A stretch of DNA of 64,000 nucleotides from Thermus thermophilus (GTDB taxonomy: Bacteria > Deinococcota > Deinococci > Deinococcales > Thermaceae). Made by a program: the position numbers and the translations under genes. Shown in pieces: positions 53,441 to 63,083 of this stretch; position 1 is the stretch's first letter, and each line of letters begins with the position of its first letter. Under the pieces are notes generated by a model. That model saw only the letters and a list, made by a program, of their open reading frames with translations. It ran no database searches and had not been told where the DNA came from. The stretch spans positions 558,001 through 622,000 of the forward strand of contig NZ_AP025158.1 in the NCBI RefSeq assembly GCF_019974155.1, written 5' to 3'.

Positions 53441-54589
53441 TTAGAGGACCTGGAAGACGGCGAACTTGAGGTAGTGGGTCTCCGGGTGGTTGAGGAGGAC
53501 GGGGTGGTCAAAGGGCTGGCCCCGTTTCTCCACCACCCGGAGGAGGCGGTGGGCGTCCTGGGCGGCCTCGGCCACCATGGCGTAGAAGAGGGGCTCGGTC
53601 ATGTGGTGGCTGCAACTCGCCGTGGCGAGGATCCCGCCCTCCTTGAGGAGCTTGATGGCCCTAAGGTTGACCTCCTTGTAGGCCCGGTAGGCCCGTTCCA
53701 CGTCCTTTTTCCCTTTGGCGAAGGCAGGGGGGTCCAGGACCACGAGGTCAAACCGCTCCCTCTCCTTCTCCAGGCGGCGCAGAAGGTCAAAGGCGTTGGC
53801 CTCGAGGACCCGGACGTTCCCGAGGCCGTTGAGCCGGGCGTTCTCCTCGGCCCGGCGCAGGGCCTCCGCCGAGGAGTCCACGGCGACCACCTCCCGGAAG
53901 CCCAGGGCGAGGTGGAGGGCGAACCCCCCCGCGTAGCTGAAGACGTCCAGGGCCCGCTCCCCCCGGAACCTCTCCATGTAGAGGCGGTTTTCCCGCTGGT
54001 CCAGGTAGGCCCCCGTCTTCTGCCCCGCCCTCAGGTCCACCAGGTAGCGCACCCGTCCCTCTTGCACCTGGACCCGCTCCGGCACCTCCCCGAGGAGGGG
54101 GCGGACGTAGAGGGGGAGGCCCTCCAGCTCCCGCGTCCGGGCGTCGTTCTTGGCCAGGACGCTTTGGGCGTAAGGCCTTAGCGCCTCCGCCACCTGGGGG
54201 AGGAGGCCTTCCCAGGCGTGGGCCGTGGCCTGGACCACCGCGTGCCCGGCGTAGTAGTCCACCACCAGCCCGGGCAGGAGGTCCCCCTCCGCGTGGACCA
54301 GGCGGTAGCCGCCCTCGGGGTCCTGGCGGAGGACGGCCTCCCGCCGGGCCAGGGCCTGGGCCAGGTTCTCCAAGAGGGCCGCCACGGGGTCCTCCGCGGG
54401 GGCGAAGCGGTAGGCCCGCACCGCGAGGTCGGTGTGGGGGTTGTAGAGGGCGAGGGCGAGGAAGCGCCGCCCCCAGTAGACGGGGTAGAGCCCCGGGGTT
54501 TCCGGCCCCGCGACCACGTCCCGGCGAAAGACCCAGAGGTGGCGGGAAAGAAGCCGCGCCGCGCCCTTGGCGTTGACCTGAATCCTCAC
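53441..54589 (-). CDS. rlmO: 23S rRNA (cytosine-5) methyltransferase, RlmI/RlmO family
   Basis: 382 aa. An N-terminal PUA domain (residues 1-75), a central EEHEE domain and a Rossmann methyltransferase with [16 protein letters not shown] (SAM loop), [11 protein letters not shown], the catalytic-loop [14 protein letters not shown] and the Cys in TASCSHHM that attacks C6 of cytosine. The closest known match is the Thermus protein encoded beside the V-ATPase operon, reported to make m5C1942 in 23S rRNA; the symbol rests on that context. The GTG start is 6 bp after TATACT, inside a 22-bp palindrome. Confidence 0.88.
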   Translation of the reverse strand: MRIQVNAKGAARLLSRHLWVFRRDVVAGPETPGLYPVYWGRRFLALALYNPHTDLAVRAYRFAPAEDPVAALLENLAQALARREAVLRQDPEGGYRLVHAEGDLLPGLVVDYYAGHAVVQATAHAWEGLLPQVAEALRPYAQSVLAKNDARTRELEGLPLYVRPLLGEVPERVQVQEGRVRYLVDLRAGQKTGAYLDQRENRLYMERFRGERALDVFSYAGGFALHLALGFREVVAVDSSAEALRRAEENARLNGLGNVRVLEANAFDLLRRLEKERERFDLVVLDPPAFAKGKKDVERAYRAYKEVNLRAIKLLKEGGILATASCSHHMTEPLFYAMVAEAAQDAHRLLRVVEKRGQPFDHPVLLNHPETHYLKFAVFQVL

Positions 54590-54610
54590 CGCCTAAGTAT
54601 ACTTAGGCGG
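54589..54610. promoter_or_regulatory. Perfect 22-bp palindrome at the rlmO start
   Basis: The arms CCGCCTAAGTA/TACTTAGGCGG meet without a gap. On the minus strand the centre gives TATACT, 6 bp before the rlmO GTG, i.e. a leaderless promoter. On the plus strand the same TATACT could start transcripts toward the V-ATPase genes. It also lies about 7 bp upstream of the main V-ATPase -35, a good position for a regulator. Confidence 0.65.
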
Positions 54611-54616
54611 GGTTGG

Positions 54617-54645
54617 TTGACGCGGGCCCGGAGAGCCGGTACCAT
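54617..54645 (+). promoter_or_regulatory. Main promoter of the V-ATPase operon
   Basis: TTGACG (54617-54622), exactly 17 bp, TACCAT (54640-54645). The transcript would start near 54652, giving a leader of about 40 nt before ATG 54692 with GGAGGGG at 54683-54689. Confidence 0.65.
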
Positions 54646-54691
54646 GACCGGCGGGTTGGCTTTGAGCGCCATTTCACGAGCTGGAGGGGCA

Positions 54692-55006
54692 ATGGGAGGC
54701 CTGGGACTTATCAAGAGCCTGGCGGAAAAGGAGAAGCAGCTCCTGGAACGCCTCGAGGCCGCCAAGAAGGAGGCCGAGGAGCGGGTCAAGCGGGCCGAGG
54801 CCGAAGCCAAGGCCCTTCTGGAGGAGGCCGAGGCCAAGGCTAAGGCCCTGGAGGCCCAGTACCGGGAGCGGGAGCGGGCGGAGACCGAGGCCCTCCTCGC
54901 CCGGCACCGGGAGCGGGCCGAGGCCGAGGCCAAGGCGGTGCGGGAGAAGGCCATGGCCCGGCTGGACGAGGCCGTGGCCTTGGTCCTGAAGGAGGTCCTG
55001 CCGTGA
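54692..55006 (+). CDS. atpG: V-type ATPase subunit G
   Basis: 104 aa from ATG 54692. Almost entirely a charged coiled coil (EKEKQLLERLEAAKKEAEERVKRAEAEAKALLEEAEAKAKALEA...), as expected for the G partner of E in the peripheral stalks joining V1 to the membrane I subunit. A longer form from ATG 54644 would have 120 aa, the length I recall for the Thermus protein. That ATG overlaps the predicted -10, so the shorter start is preferred here. It overlaps atpI by GTGA. Confidence 0.9.
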   Translation: MGGLGLIKSLAEKEKQLLERLEAAKKEAEERVKRAEAEAKALLEEAEAKAKALEAQYRERERAETEALLARHRERAEAEAKAVREKAMARLDEAVALVLKEVLP

Positions 55007-56961
55007 TCGCCCCCATGGAGAAGCTGGTCCTGGCCGGCCCCAAGGGCCGGGCCAAGGAGCTTCTCCAAAGCCTCCAGCAGGCGGGGGTGGTCCACCTGGA
55101 GACGCTCCGCCCCGAGGCCCTTTCCGCCTACCAGCTCTCCCCCGAGGAGCGGGCGGAGCTAAGGCGGTGGGAGGCGGTTTCGGCGGGCGCCGAGCACACC
55201 CTAAGCCTTTTGGGCTTGGAGGCGGAGCCCGCAAGGCCCTTCCCCGAGGGGCTGGAGGCGGCCGAGAAGGCCCTTTCCCCCATCCAGGCCCACGCCGAGG
55301 GCCTCACCCGCCAAAAGCAGGAGCTGGAGGAAGAGCTCGCCCTGGCCCAGGCCTACCTCGAGCCCCTGGAGCGGCTCACCGCCCTGGCCCACGGCCTGGA
55401 CAAAAGCCCCTTCCTCCGCGTGATCCCCTTCCTCCTCACCGAGAAGGAGCTTCCCCTGGTGGAGGAGGCCCTGAGGAAGGCCCTGGAGGACCGCTACCTC
55501 CTGGCCCACGAGGCCTACGGGGGCGGGGTGGCCGCCTTGGTGGTGGTCCACCGCAAGGAGGTGGACCAGGCCAAGGCCGCCCTTTCCCGGGCGGGGGTGG
55601 CGGAGCTTAGGCTTCCCGGGGCCTTGGGGGAGCTTCCCCTCTCCGAGGCGGCGAGGCGGCTCAAGGAGCGGGCCGAGGCCGCTCCCCGGGAGCTTTCCGA
55701 GGTGCGCCAGCAGCTGGCCAAGCTCGCCCGGGAGAGCGCCTCCACCCTCCAGAGCCTCTGGACCCGGGCCCAGGACGAGGTGGCCCGGCTTAGGGCCCTG
55801 GAGGAGCTGGCCTCGGGCCGCTTCGGCTTCGCCCTCCTGGGCTACGTCCCCGTGAAGGCCAAGCCCAAGGTGGAGGAGGCCCTCGCCCGGCACAAGGAGA
55901 GCGTGGTCTACGCCTTTGAACCCGTGGACGAGCACCACGAGGCGGACCGCGTCCCCGTGGCCCTGGACAACCCCCCTTGGGCCAAGCCCTTTGAGCTTTT
56001 GGTGAGCTTCCTGAACACCCCCAAGTACGGGACCTTTGACCCCACCCCCGTGGTCCCCGTCTTCTTCCCCTTCTGGTTCGGGATGATCGTGGGGGACATC
56101 GGCTACGCCCTCCTCTTCTACCTGGTGGGGCGGTGGCTTTCTGGGTACGTGAGGCGGAACGAGCCCCTGGTCATTGACCTCTTCGCCCTGAAGCTCAAGC
56201 CCCAGGTCATCGGCAAGCTGGTCTACATCCTGAACTGGATGGTCTTCTGGACGGTGGTCTGGGGCGTGATCTACGGGGAGTTCTTCGGCACCTTCCTGGA
56301 ACGCCTCGGGGTTTTCGGCACGCCGGAGCACCCCGGGCTCATCCCCATCCTCATCCCCAGGATTGACACCGCCAAGACCGCCAACCTCCTCATCCTCCTC
56401 TCCGTGGCCTTCGGCGTGGTCCTGGTGTTCTTCGGCCTGGCCTTGCGGGCCTACCTGGGCCTCAAGCACCGCCACATGGCCCACTTCTGGGAGGGGGTGG
56501 GGTACCTGGGCGGCCTCGTGGGGGTCCTGGCCCTCGCCGCCTCGTACCTCGGTAACCTCCAGGCGGGCTGGCTCCAGGGGCTCATGTACCTGGGCTTCGG
56601 CGTCTTCCTGCTTGCGGTCCTCGTGAGCCGGATCTGGCTCATGATCCCGGAGATCTTCACCCAGGCGGGGCACATCCTCTCCCACATCCGTATCTACGCC
56701 GTGGGGGCGGCGGGCGGGATCCTCGCCGGCCTCCTCACGGACGTGGGGTTCGCCCTCGCCGAGCGGCTTGGGCTTGTGGGCGTGCTCCTGGGCCTCCTGG
56801 TGGCGGGGGTCTTGCACCTTCTCATCCTCCTCCTCACCACCTTGGGCCACATGCTCCAGCCCATCCGTTTGCTTTGGGTGGAGTTCTTCACCAAGTTCGG
56901 TTTCTACGAGGAGAACGGCAGGCCATACCGGCCGTTCAAAAGCGTCCGTGAGGCGCAGTAA
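55003..56961 (+). CDS. atpI: V-type ATPase subunit I (a-subunit homologue)
   Basis: 652 aa. The N-terminal half is soluble with two coiled-coil arms that bind the E-G stalks. The C-terminal half has about eight membrane segments and holds the ion half-channels; the essential Arg is expected in the SHIRIYAVGAAGGILAG segment near residue 565. It works with the L ring to pass protons. GTG 55003 in the GTGA overlap is used as the start; ATG 55015 is an alternative. Confidence 0.96.
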   Translation: MIAPMEKLVLAGPKGRAKELLQSLQQAGVVHLETLRPEALSAYQLSPEERAELRRWEAVSAGAEHTLSLLGLEAEPARPFPEGLEAAEKALSPIQAHAEGLTRQKQELEEELALAQAYLEPLERLTALAHGLDKSPFLRVIPFLLTEKELPLVEEALRKALEDRYLLAHEAYGGGVAALVVVHRKEVDQAKAALSRAGVAELRLPGALGELPLSEAARRLKERAEAAPRELSEVRQQLAKLARESASTLQSLWTRAQDEVARLRALEELASGRFGFALLGYVPVKAKPKVEEALARHKESVVYAFEPVDEHHEADRVPVALDNPPWAKPFELLVSFLNTPKYGTFDPTPVVPVFFPFWFGMIVGDIGYALLFYLVGRWLSGYVRRNEPLVIDLFALKLKPQVIGKLVYILNWMVFWTVVWGVIYGEFFGTFLERLGVFGTPEHPGLIPILIPRIDTAKTANLLILLSVAFGVVLVFFGLALRAYLGLKHRHMAHFWEGVGYLGGLVGVLALAASYLGNLQAGWLQGLMYLGFGVFLLAVLVSRIWLMIPEIFTQAGHILSHIRIYAVGAAGGILAGLLTDVGFALAERLGLVGVLLGLLVAGVLHLLILLLTTLGHMLQPIRLLWVEFFTKFGFYEENGRPYRPFKSVREAQ

Positions 56962-56975
56962 AGGAGGGAAGTGGG

Positions 56976-57275
56976 ATGAAGAAGCTACTGGTGACGGTTC
57001 TTCTGACGGTTTTCGGTGCGTTGGCTTTCGCGGCGGAGGAAGCGGCGGCCTCCGGCGGCCTGGACCGCGGCCTCATCGCCGTGGGCATGGGCTTGGCCGT
57101 GGGCCTGGCGGCCCTGGGCACCGGCGTGGCCCAGGCCCGGATCGGCGCGGCGGGCGTGGGGGCCATCGCCGAGGACCGGCGCAACTTCGGTACCGCCCTC
57201 ATCTTCCTGCTCCTGCCCGAGACCCTGGTGATCTTCGGTCTCCTCATCGCCTTCATCCTCAACGGCAGGCTCTAA
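56976..57275 (+). CDS. atpL: V-type ATPase subunit L (proteolipid, c-ring)
   Basis: 99 aa. Residues 1-20 look like a cleaved signal peptide, unusual for a c-subunit. The mature part is a two-helix hairpin with a Gly-rich first helix and the ion-carrying E82 (LLPETLVIF), which becomes Glu63 after removal of 19 residues. About a dozen copies form the rotor ring. AGGAGGGAAG precedes the ATG. A strong hairpin lies after the stop. Confidence 0.96.
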   Translation: MKKLLVTVLLTVFGALAFAAEEAAASGGLDRGLIAVGMGLAVGLAALGTGVAQARIGAAGVGAIAEDRRNFGTALIFLLLPETLVIFGLLIAFILNGRL

Positions 57276-57283
57276 GGCGGTCC

Positions 57284-57316
57284 AGGGGCCCCGCCCTCCT
57301 TGGAGGTGGGGCCCCT
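57284..57316 (+). other. Intercistronic hairpin atpL-atpE
   Basis: AGGGGCCCC (57284-57292) pairs with GGGGCCCCT (57308-57316), then G-T, C-G and C-G pairs extend it inward to about 12 bp. It lies 8 bp after the atpL stop and 18 bp before the atpE start. It is not followed by a T tract, so mRNA protection of the atpL segment is more likely than plain termination. Confidence 0.6.
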
Positions 57317-57334
57317 TCCCGATAGGGAGGGGAA

Positions 57335-57901
57335 ATGTCTAAACTGGAAGCCATTTTGAGCCAGGAGGTGGAGGCCGAGATCCAGGCCCTCCTCCGGGAG
57401 GCCGAGGCCAAGGCCGAGGCCGTCAAGCGGGAAGCGGAGGAGAAGGCCAGGGCCCTCCTCCAAGCCCGGGAGCGGGCCCTCGAGGCCCAGTACCGGGCCG
57501 CCCTCCGCCGGGCGGAGAGCGCCGGGGAGCTCCTCGTGGCCACGGCCCGCACCCAGGCCAAGGGGGAGGTGCTGGAGGAGGTCCGGCGCCGGGTCCGGGA
57601 GGCCCTGGAGGCCCTTCCCAACAAGCCGGAGTGGCCCGAGGTGGTGAGGAAACTGGCCCTGGAGGCCCTGGAGGCCCTCCCCGGGGCCAAGGCCCTGGTG
57701 GCCCACCCGGAGGACCTTCCCCACCTCGAGGCCCTGGCCAAGGACCGGGGGGTGGAGCTCAAGGCCGAGCCCGCCCTTCGCCTGGGGGTCCGGGCCGTGG
57801 GGGCCGAGGGCAAGACCCAGGTGGAAAACAGCCTCCTCGCCCGGCTTGACCGCGCCTGGGACGCCCTTTCCTCCAAGGTGGCCCAGGCGCTTTGGGGCTA
57901 G
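57335..57901 (+). CDS. atpE: V-type ATPase subunit E
   Basis: 188 aa. The N-terminal half is a long helix rich in Glu/Ala/Arg that pairs with G, and the C-terminal half is a globular alpha/beta domain (KLALEALEALPGAKALVAHPEDLPHLEALAKDRGVELK...) that clamps the top of V1. GGAGGGGAA lies directly before the ATG. Confidence 0.95.
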   Translation: MSKLEAILSQEVEAEIQALLREAEAKAEAVKREAEEKARALLQARERALEAQYRAALRRAESAGELLVATARTQAKGEVLEEVRRRVREALEALPNKPEWPEVVRKLALEALEALPGAKALVAHPEDLPHLEALAKDRGVELKAEPALRLGVRAVGAEGKTQVENSLLARLDRAWDALSSKVAQALWG

Positions 57902-57904
57902 ACG

Positions 57905-58876
57905 ATGGCGGACGACTTCGCCTACCTCAACGCCCGGGTGCGGGTGCGGAGGGGGACCCTCCTCAAGGAGAGCTTCTTCCAGGAGGCCCTGGACCTCTCC
58001 TTCGCCGACTTCCTCCGCCTCCTCTCGGAGACGGTGTACGGCGGGGAGCTTGCAGGGCAGGGCCTTCCCGACGTGGACCGGGCCGTGCTCCGCACCCAGG
58101 CCAAGCTGGTCGGGGACCTGCCGCGGCTCGTCACCGGGGAGGCGCGGGAGGCGGTGCGGCTCCTCCTCCTGCGGAACGACCTCCACAACCTCCAGGCCCT
58201 CCTCCGGGCCAAGGCCACGGGCCGCCCCTTTGAGGAGGTCCTCCTCCTCCCCGGGACCCTGCGGGAGGAGGTTTGGCGCCAGGCCTACGAGGCCCAGGAC
58301 CCCGCGGGGATGGCCCAGGTGCTCGCCGTGCCCGGCCACCCCTTGGCCCGCGCCTTGAGGGCGGTCCTGCGGGAGACGCAGGACCTCGCCCGGGTGGAGG
58401 CCCTCCTCGCCAAGCGCTTCTTTGAGGACGTGGCCAAGGCGGCCAAGGGGCTGGACCAGCCCGCTTTGCGGGACTACCTGGCCTTGGAGGTGGACGCGGA
58501 GAACCTGCGCACCGCCTTCAAGCTCCAGGGCTCGGGGCTGGCCCCGGACGCCTTCTTCCTCAAGGGCGGGCGGTTCGTGGACCGAGTCCGGTTCGCCCGG
58601 CTCATGGAGGGGGACTACGCCGTGTTGGAGGAGCTTTCCGGCACGCCCTTTTCCGGGCTTTCCGGGGTTCGGGACCTGAAGGCTTTGGAGCGGGGGCTCC
58701 GGTGCGTCCTCCTCAGGGAGGCGAAGAAGGGGGTGCAGGACCCCTTGGGGGTGGGGCTCGTCCTCGCCTACGTGAAGGAGCGGGAGTGGGAGGCCGTGCG
58801 CCTTAGGCTCCTCGCCCGGAGGGCCTACTTCGGCCTTCCCCGCGCCCAGGTGGAGGAGGAGGTGGTGTGCCCGTGA
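57905..58876 (+). CDS. atpC: V-type ATPase subunit C (d-subunit homologue)
   Basis: 323 aa, all-helical, made of three similar helical bundles. It is the funnel that sits on the L ring and receives the D-F shaft. DDFAYLNARVRVRRGTLLKESFFQEALDLSFADFLRLLSETVYG at the start is typical. Starts 3 bp after atpE. Confidence 0.95.
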   Translation: MADDFAYLNARVRVRRGTLLKESFFQEALDLSFADFLRLLSETVYGGELAGQGLPDVDRAVLRTQAKLVGDLPRLVTGEAREAVRLLLLRNDLHNLQALLRAKATGRPFEEVLLLPGTLREEVWRQAYEAQDPAGMAQVLAVPGHPLARALRAVLRETQDLARVEALLAKRFFEDVAKAAKGLDQPALRDYLALEVDAENLRTAFKLQGSGLAPDAFFLKGGRFVDRVRFARLMEGDYAVLEELSGTPFSGLSGVRDLKALERGLRCVLLREAKKGVQDPLGVGLVLAYVKEREWEAVRLRLLARRAYFGLPRAQVEEEVVCP

Positions 58877-59193
58877 GGATGGCGGTGATCGCCGATCCCG
58901 AGACCGCCCAGGGGTTCCGGCTCGCGGGCCTCGAGGGCTACGGGGCCTCCTCGGCGGAGGAGGCCCGAAGCCTCCTGGAAACCCTCGTTGAACGGGGCGG
59001 CTACGCCCTGGTGGCCGTGGACGAGGCGCTCCTTCCCGACCCCGAGCGGGCGGTGGAACGCCTCATGCGGGGCAGGGACCTCCCCGTGCTCCTGCCCATC
59101 GCGGGGCTTAAGGAGGCCTTCCAAGGGCACGACGTGGAAGGCTACATGCGGGAGCTGGTGAGGAAGACCATCGGCTTTGACATCAAGCTGTAG
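58873..59193 (+). CDS. atpF: V-type ATPase subunit F
   Basis: 106 aa from GTG 58873, which overlaps the atpC stop (GTGA) and has AGGAGGT 9 nt upstream; ATG 58879 and GTG 58867 are alternatives. CheY-like alpha/beta domain (MAVIADPETAQGFRLAGLEGYGA, YALVAVDEALLPD) with a C-terminal helix that lies along D in the rotor and tunes ATPase activity. Its TAG stop begins a -10-like TAGAAT. Confidence 0.95.
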   Translation: MRMAVIADPETAQGFRLAGLEGYGASSAEEARSLLETLVERGGYALVAVDEALLPDPERAVERLMRGRDLPVLLPIAGLKEAFQGHDVEGYMRELVRKTIGFDIKL

Positions 59194-59205
59194 AATGGAG
59201 GGACG
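59191..59205 (+). promoter_or_regulatory. Possible internal promoter before atpA
   Basis: TAGAAT (59191-59196) starts with the atpF stop codon and is 9 bp from the atpA ATG, with GGAGGG between them. No clear -35. If active it would boost the catalytic A and B subunits over the stalk subunits. Confidence 0.3.
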
Positions 59206-60942
59206 ATGATCCAAGGGGTGATCCAGAAGATCGCGGGCCCGGCGGTGATCGCCAAGGGCATGACCGGGGCCCGCATGTACGACATCTGCAAGGTGGGCGA
59301 AGAGGGCCTCGTGGGCGAGATCATCCGCCTGGACGGGGACACGGCCTTCGTCCAGGTCTACGAGGACACCTCGGGCCTCAAGGTGGGGGAGCCCGTGGTC
59401 TCCACGGGGCTCCCTCTGGCGGTGGAGCTCGGCCCCGGGATGCTGAACGGCATCTACGACGGCATCCAGCGCCCTCTGGAGCGCATCCGGGAGAAGACGG
59501 GGATCTACATCACCCGGGGCGTGGTGGTCCACGCCCTGGACCGGGAGAAGAAGTGGGCCTGGACGCCTAGGGTCAAGCCCGGGGACGAGGTTCGGGGGGG
59601 TATGGTCCTGGGCACGGTGCCCGAGTTCAGCTTCACCCACAAGATCCTCGTCCCCCCGGACGTGCGGGGCCGGGTCAAGGAGGTGAAGCCCGCCGGGGAG
59701 TACACCGTGGAGGAGCCGGTGGTGGTCCTCGAGGACGGCACCGAGCTCAAGATGTACCACACCTGGCCCGTCCGCCGGGCGAGGCCCGTGCAGAGGAAGC
59801 TTGACCCCAACACCCCCTTCCTCACGGGGATGCGCATCCTGGACGTCCTCTTCCCCGTGGCCATGGGGGGCACCGCCGCCATCCCCGGGCCCTTCGGCAG
59901 CGGCAAGACCGTGACCCAGCAGTCCCTGGCCAAGTGGTCCAACGCCGACGTGGTGGTCTACGTGGGCTGCGGGGAGCGGGGGAACGAGATGACGGACGTG
60001 CTGGTGGAGTTCCCCGAGCTCACCGACCCCAAGACCGGGGGGCCCTTGATGCACCGCACCGTCCTCATCGCCAACACCTCCAACATGCCCGTGGCCGCCC
60101 GCGAGGCCAGCATCTACGTGGGGGTGACCATCGCCGAGTACTTCCGCGACCAGGGCTTTTCCGTGGCCCTCATGGCCGACTCCACGAGCCGCTGGGCCGA
60201 GGCCCTGCGTGAGATCTCCAGCCGCCTCGAGGAGATGCCCGCCGAGGAGGGCTACCCGCCCTACCTCGCCGCCAGGCTCGCCGCCTTCTACGAGCGCTCG
60301 GGCAAGGTGATCACCCTGGGGGGCGAGGAGGGGGCGGTGACCATCGTGGGGGCCGTTTCCCCGCCGGGCGGCGACATGTCCGAGCCCGTGACCCAGTCCA
60401 CCTTGAGGATCGTGGGGGCCTTCTGGCGGCTTGACGCCTCCCTGGCCTTCCGCCGCCACTTCCCCGCCATCAACTGGAACGGCTCCTACAGCCTCTTCAC
60501 CTCCGCCCTTGACCCCTGGTACCGGGAGAACGTGGCCGAGGACTACCCTGAGCTCCGCGACGCCATCTCCGAGCTTCTGCAGCGGGAGGCGGGCCTCCAG
60601 GAGATCGTCCAGCTCGTGGGGCCGGACGCCCTCCAGGACGCCGAGCGCCTCGTCATTGAGGTGGGCCGGATCATCCGCGAGGACTTCCTGCAGCAGAACG
60701 CCTACCACGAGGTGGACGCCTACTGCTCCATGAAGAAGGCCTACGGGATCATGAAGATGATCCTCACCTTCTACAAGGAGGCGGAGGCGGCCATCAAGCG
60801 GGGGGTTTCCATAGACGAGATCCTGCAGCTCCCCGTGGTTGAGCGCATCGGCCGCGCCCGCTACGTGAGCGAGGAGGAGTTCCCCCGCTACTTTGAGCAG
60901 GCCATGGAGGAGATCCAGGGAGCCTTCAAGGCCCTGGCGTAG
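59206..60942 (+). CDS. atpA: V-type ATPase catalytic subunit A
   Basis: 578 aa. The P-loop is GPFGSGKT (about 228-235) and the catalytic Glu lies in GCGERGNEM. The non-homologous region of about 90 residues typical of V/A-type A subunits lies between the beta-barrel and the nucleotide domain, and [14 protein letters not shown] and [27 protein letters not shown] are conserved. Three copies alternate with B in V1. Confidence 0.98.
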   Translation: MIQGVIQKIAGPAVIAKGMTGARMYDICKVGEEGLVGEIIRLDGDTAFVQVYEDTSGLKVGEPVVSTGLPLAVELGPGMLNGIYDGIQRPLERIREKTGIYITRGVVVHALDREKKWAWTPRVKPGDEVRGGMVLGTVPEFSFTHKILVPPDVRGRVKEVKPAGEYTVEEPVVVLEDGTELKMYHTWPVRRARPVQRKLDPNTPFLTGMRILDVLFPVAMGGTAAIPGPFGSGKTVTQQSLAKWSNADVVVYVGCGERGNEMTDVLVEFPELTDPKTGGPLMHRTVLIANTSNMPVAAREASIYVGVTIAEYFRDQGFSVALMADSTSRWAEALREISSRLEEMPAEEGYPPYLAARLAAFYERSGKVITLGGEEGAVTIVGAVSPPGGDMSEPVTQSTLRIVGAFWRLDASLAFRRHFPAINWNGSYSLFTSALDPWYRENVAEDYPELRDAISELLQREAGLQEIVQLVGPDALQDAERLVIEVGRIIREDFLQQNAYHEVDAYCSMKKAYGIMKMILTFYKEAEAAIKRGVSIDEILQLPVVERIGRARYVSEEEFPRYFEQAMEEIQGAFKALA

Positions 60943-60951
60943 GGAGGGAAG

Positions 60952-62388
60952 ATGGACCTCTTGAAGAAGGAGTACACGGGCATCACCTACATCTCGGGGC
61001 CCTTGCTCTTCGTGGAGAACGCCAAGGACCTGGCCTACGGGGCCATTGTGGACATCAAGGACGGCACGGGCCGGGTCCGCGGCGGCCAGGTGATTGAGGT
61101 CTCCGAGGAGTACGCCGTCATCCAGGTGTTTGAGGAGACCACGGGCCTGGACCTGGCCACCACCAGCGTGAGCCTGGTGGAGGACGTGGCCCGGCTTGGG
61201 GTCTCCAAGGAGATGCTGGGCCGCCGCTTCAACGGCATCGGCAAGCCCATAGACGGCCTGCCGCCCATCACCCCGGAGAAGCGGCTTCCCATCACCGGCC
61301 TTCCCTTGAACCCCGTGGCCCGGAGGAAGCCGGAGCAGTTCATCCAGACGGGCATCTCCACCATTGACGTGATGAACACCCTGGTCCGGGGGCAGAAGCT
61401 TCCCATCTTCTCCGGCTCGGGCCTCCCCGCCAACGAGATCGCCGCCCAGATCGCCCGCCAGGCCACGGTGCGCCCCGACCTCTCCGGGGAGGGGGAGAAG
61501 GAGGAGCCCTTCGCCGTGGTCTTCGCCGCCATGGGGATCACGCAGCGGGAGCTCTCCTACTTCATCCAGGAGTTTGAGCGCACCGGGGCCCTAAGCCGCT
61601 CCGTCCTCTTCCTGAACAAGGCGGACGACCCCACCATTGAGCGCATCCTCACCCCCCGCATGGCCCTCACCGTGGCCGAGTACCTGGCCTTTGAGCACGA
61701 CTACCACGTCCTCGTCATCCTCACGGACATGACCAACTACTGCGAGGCCCTGCGGGAGATCGGGGCCGCCCGCGAGGAGATCCCGGGCCGCCGCGGCTAC
61801 CCCGGCTACATGTACACCGACCTGGCCACCATCTACGAGCGCGCCGGGGTGGTGCAGGGGAAGAAGGGGAGCGTGACCCAGATCCCCATCCTCTCCATGC
61901 CCGACGACGACCGCACCCACCCCATCCCCGACCTCACGGGCTACATCACCGAGGGGCAGATCCAGCTCTCCCGGGAGCTCCACCGCAAGGGCATCTACCC
62001 GCCCATTGACCCCTTGCCCTCCCTCTCCCGGCTCATGAACAACGGCGTGGGCAAGGGCAAGACCCGGGAGGACCACAAGCAGGTCTCCGACCAGCTCTAC
62101 TCCGCCTACGCCAACGGGGTGGACATAAGGAAGCTCGTGGCCATCATCGGCGAGGACGCCCTCACGGAGAACGACCGCCGCTACCTCCAGTTCGCCGACG
62201 CCTTTGAGAAGCACTTCATCAACCAGGGGCAGCAGAACCGCTCCATTGAGGAGAGCCTGCAGATCGCCTGGGCCCTCCTCTCCATGCTGCCCCAGGGCGA
62301 GCTCAAGCGCATCTCCAAGGACCACATCGGCAAGTACTACGGCCAGAAGCTGGAGGAGATCTGGGGCGCGCCCCAGGCCCTGGACTAG
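60952..62388 (+). CDS. atpB: V-type ATPase subunit B
   Basis: 478 aa. Homologous to A but with the P-loop replaced ([19 protein letters not shown]), so it is non-catalytic while still completing the nucleotide pocket at the A-B interface. [39 protein letters not shown] and [19 protein letters not shown] are family hallmarks. GGAGGGAAG precedes the ATG, 9 bp after atpA. Confidence 0.98.
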   Translation: MDLLKKEYTGITYISGPLLFVENAKDLAYGAIVDIKDGTGRVRGGQVIEVSEEYAVIQVFEETTGLDLATTSVSLVEDVARLGVSKEMLGRRFNGIGKPIDGLPPITPEKRLPITGLPLNPVARRKPEQFIQTGISTIDVMNTLVRGQKLPIFSGSGLPANEIAAQIARQATVRPDLSGEGEKEEPFAVVFAAMGITQRELSYFIQEFERTGALSRSVLFLNKADDPTIERILTPRMALTVAEYLAFEHDYHVLVILTDMTNYCEALREIGAAREEIPGRRGYPGYMYTDLATIYERAGVVQGKKGSVTQIPILSMPDDDRTHPIPDLTGYITEGQIQLSRELHRKGIYPPIDPLPSLSRLMNNGVGKGKTREDHKQVSDQLYSAYANGVDIRKLVAIIGEDALTENDRRYLQFADAFEKHFINQGQQNRSIEESLQIAWALLSMLPQGELKRISKDHIGKYYGQKLEEIWGAPQALD

Positions 62389-62398
62389 GGGAGGGTAG

Positions 62399-63070
62399 AT
62401 GAGCCAGGTGAGCCCCACCCGGATGAACCTTCTGCAAAGGCGGGGGCAGCTCCGCCTGGCGCAGAAGGGGGTGGACCTCCTCAAGAAGAAGCGGGACGCC
62501 CTGGTGGCCGAGTTCTTCGGCCTGGTGCGGGAGGCCCTGGAGGCCAGGAAGGCCCTGGACCAGGCGGCCAAGGAGGCCTACGCCGCCCTCCTCCTGGCCC
62601 AGGCCTTTGACGGGCCGGAGGTGGTGGCGGGGGCGGCCCTCGGGGTTCCGCCCCTCGAGGGGGTGGAGGCGGAGGTGGAGAACGTCTGGGGGAGCAAGGT
62701 GCCGAGGCTCAAGGCCGCCTTCCCCGACGGGGCCCTCCTTTCCCCCGTGGGGACCCCGGCCTACACCCTCGAGGCCAGCCGCGCCTTCCGCCGCTACGCC
62801 GAGGCCCTGATCCGGGTGGCCAACACCGAAACCCGCTTGAAGAAGATCGGGGAGGAGATCAAGAAGACCACGCGGCGGGTGAACGCCCTGGAGCAGGTGG
62901 TGATCCCGGGGATCCGCGCCCAGATCCGCTTCATCCAGCAGGTCCTGGAGCAAAGGGAGCGGGAGGACACCTTCCGCCTCAAGCGCATCAAGGGCAAGAT
63001 TGAGGCCCGGGAGGCCGAGGAGGAGGGCGGCCGGCCCAACCCGCAGCTGGAGATCGGGGCGGGCCTTTAA
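62399..63070 (+). CDS. atpD: V-type ATPase subunit D (central shaft)
   Basis: 223 aa. Two long helices (MNLLQRRGQLRLAQKGVDLLKKKRDALVAEFFGLVREAL at the start, NTETRLKKIGEEIKKTTRRVNALEQVVIPGIRAQIRFIQQVLEQREREDTFRLKRIK near the end) form the antiparallel coiled-coil shaft that turns inside A3B3, with F attached. Last gene of the operon, followed by a clear terminator. Confidence 0.96.
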   Translation: MSQVSPTRMNLLQRRGQLRLAQKGVDLLKKKRDALVAEFFGLVREALEARKALDQAAKEAYAALLLAQAFDGPEVVAGAALGVPPLEGVEAEVENVWGSKVPRLKAAFPDGALLSPVGTPAYTLEASRAFRRYAEALIRVANTETRLKKIGEEIKKTTRRVNALEQVVIPGIRAQIRFIQQVLEQREREDTFRLKRIKGKIEAREAEEEGGRPNPQLEIGAGL

Positions 63071-63083
63071 ACCCCCTAGAGGG

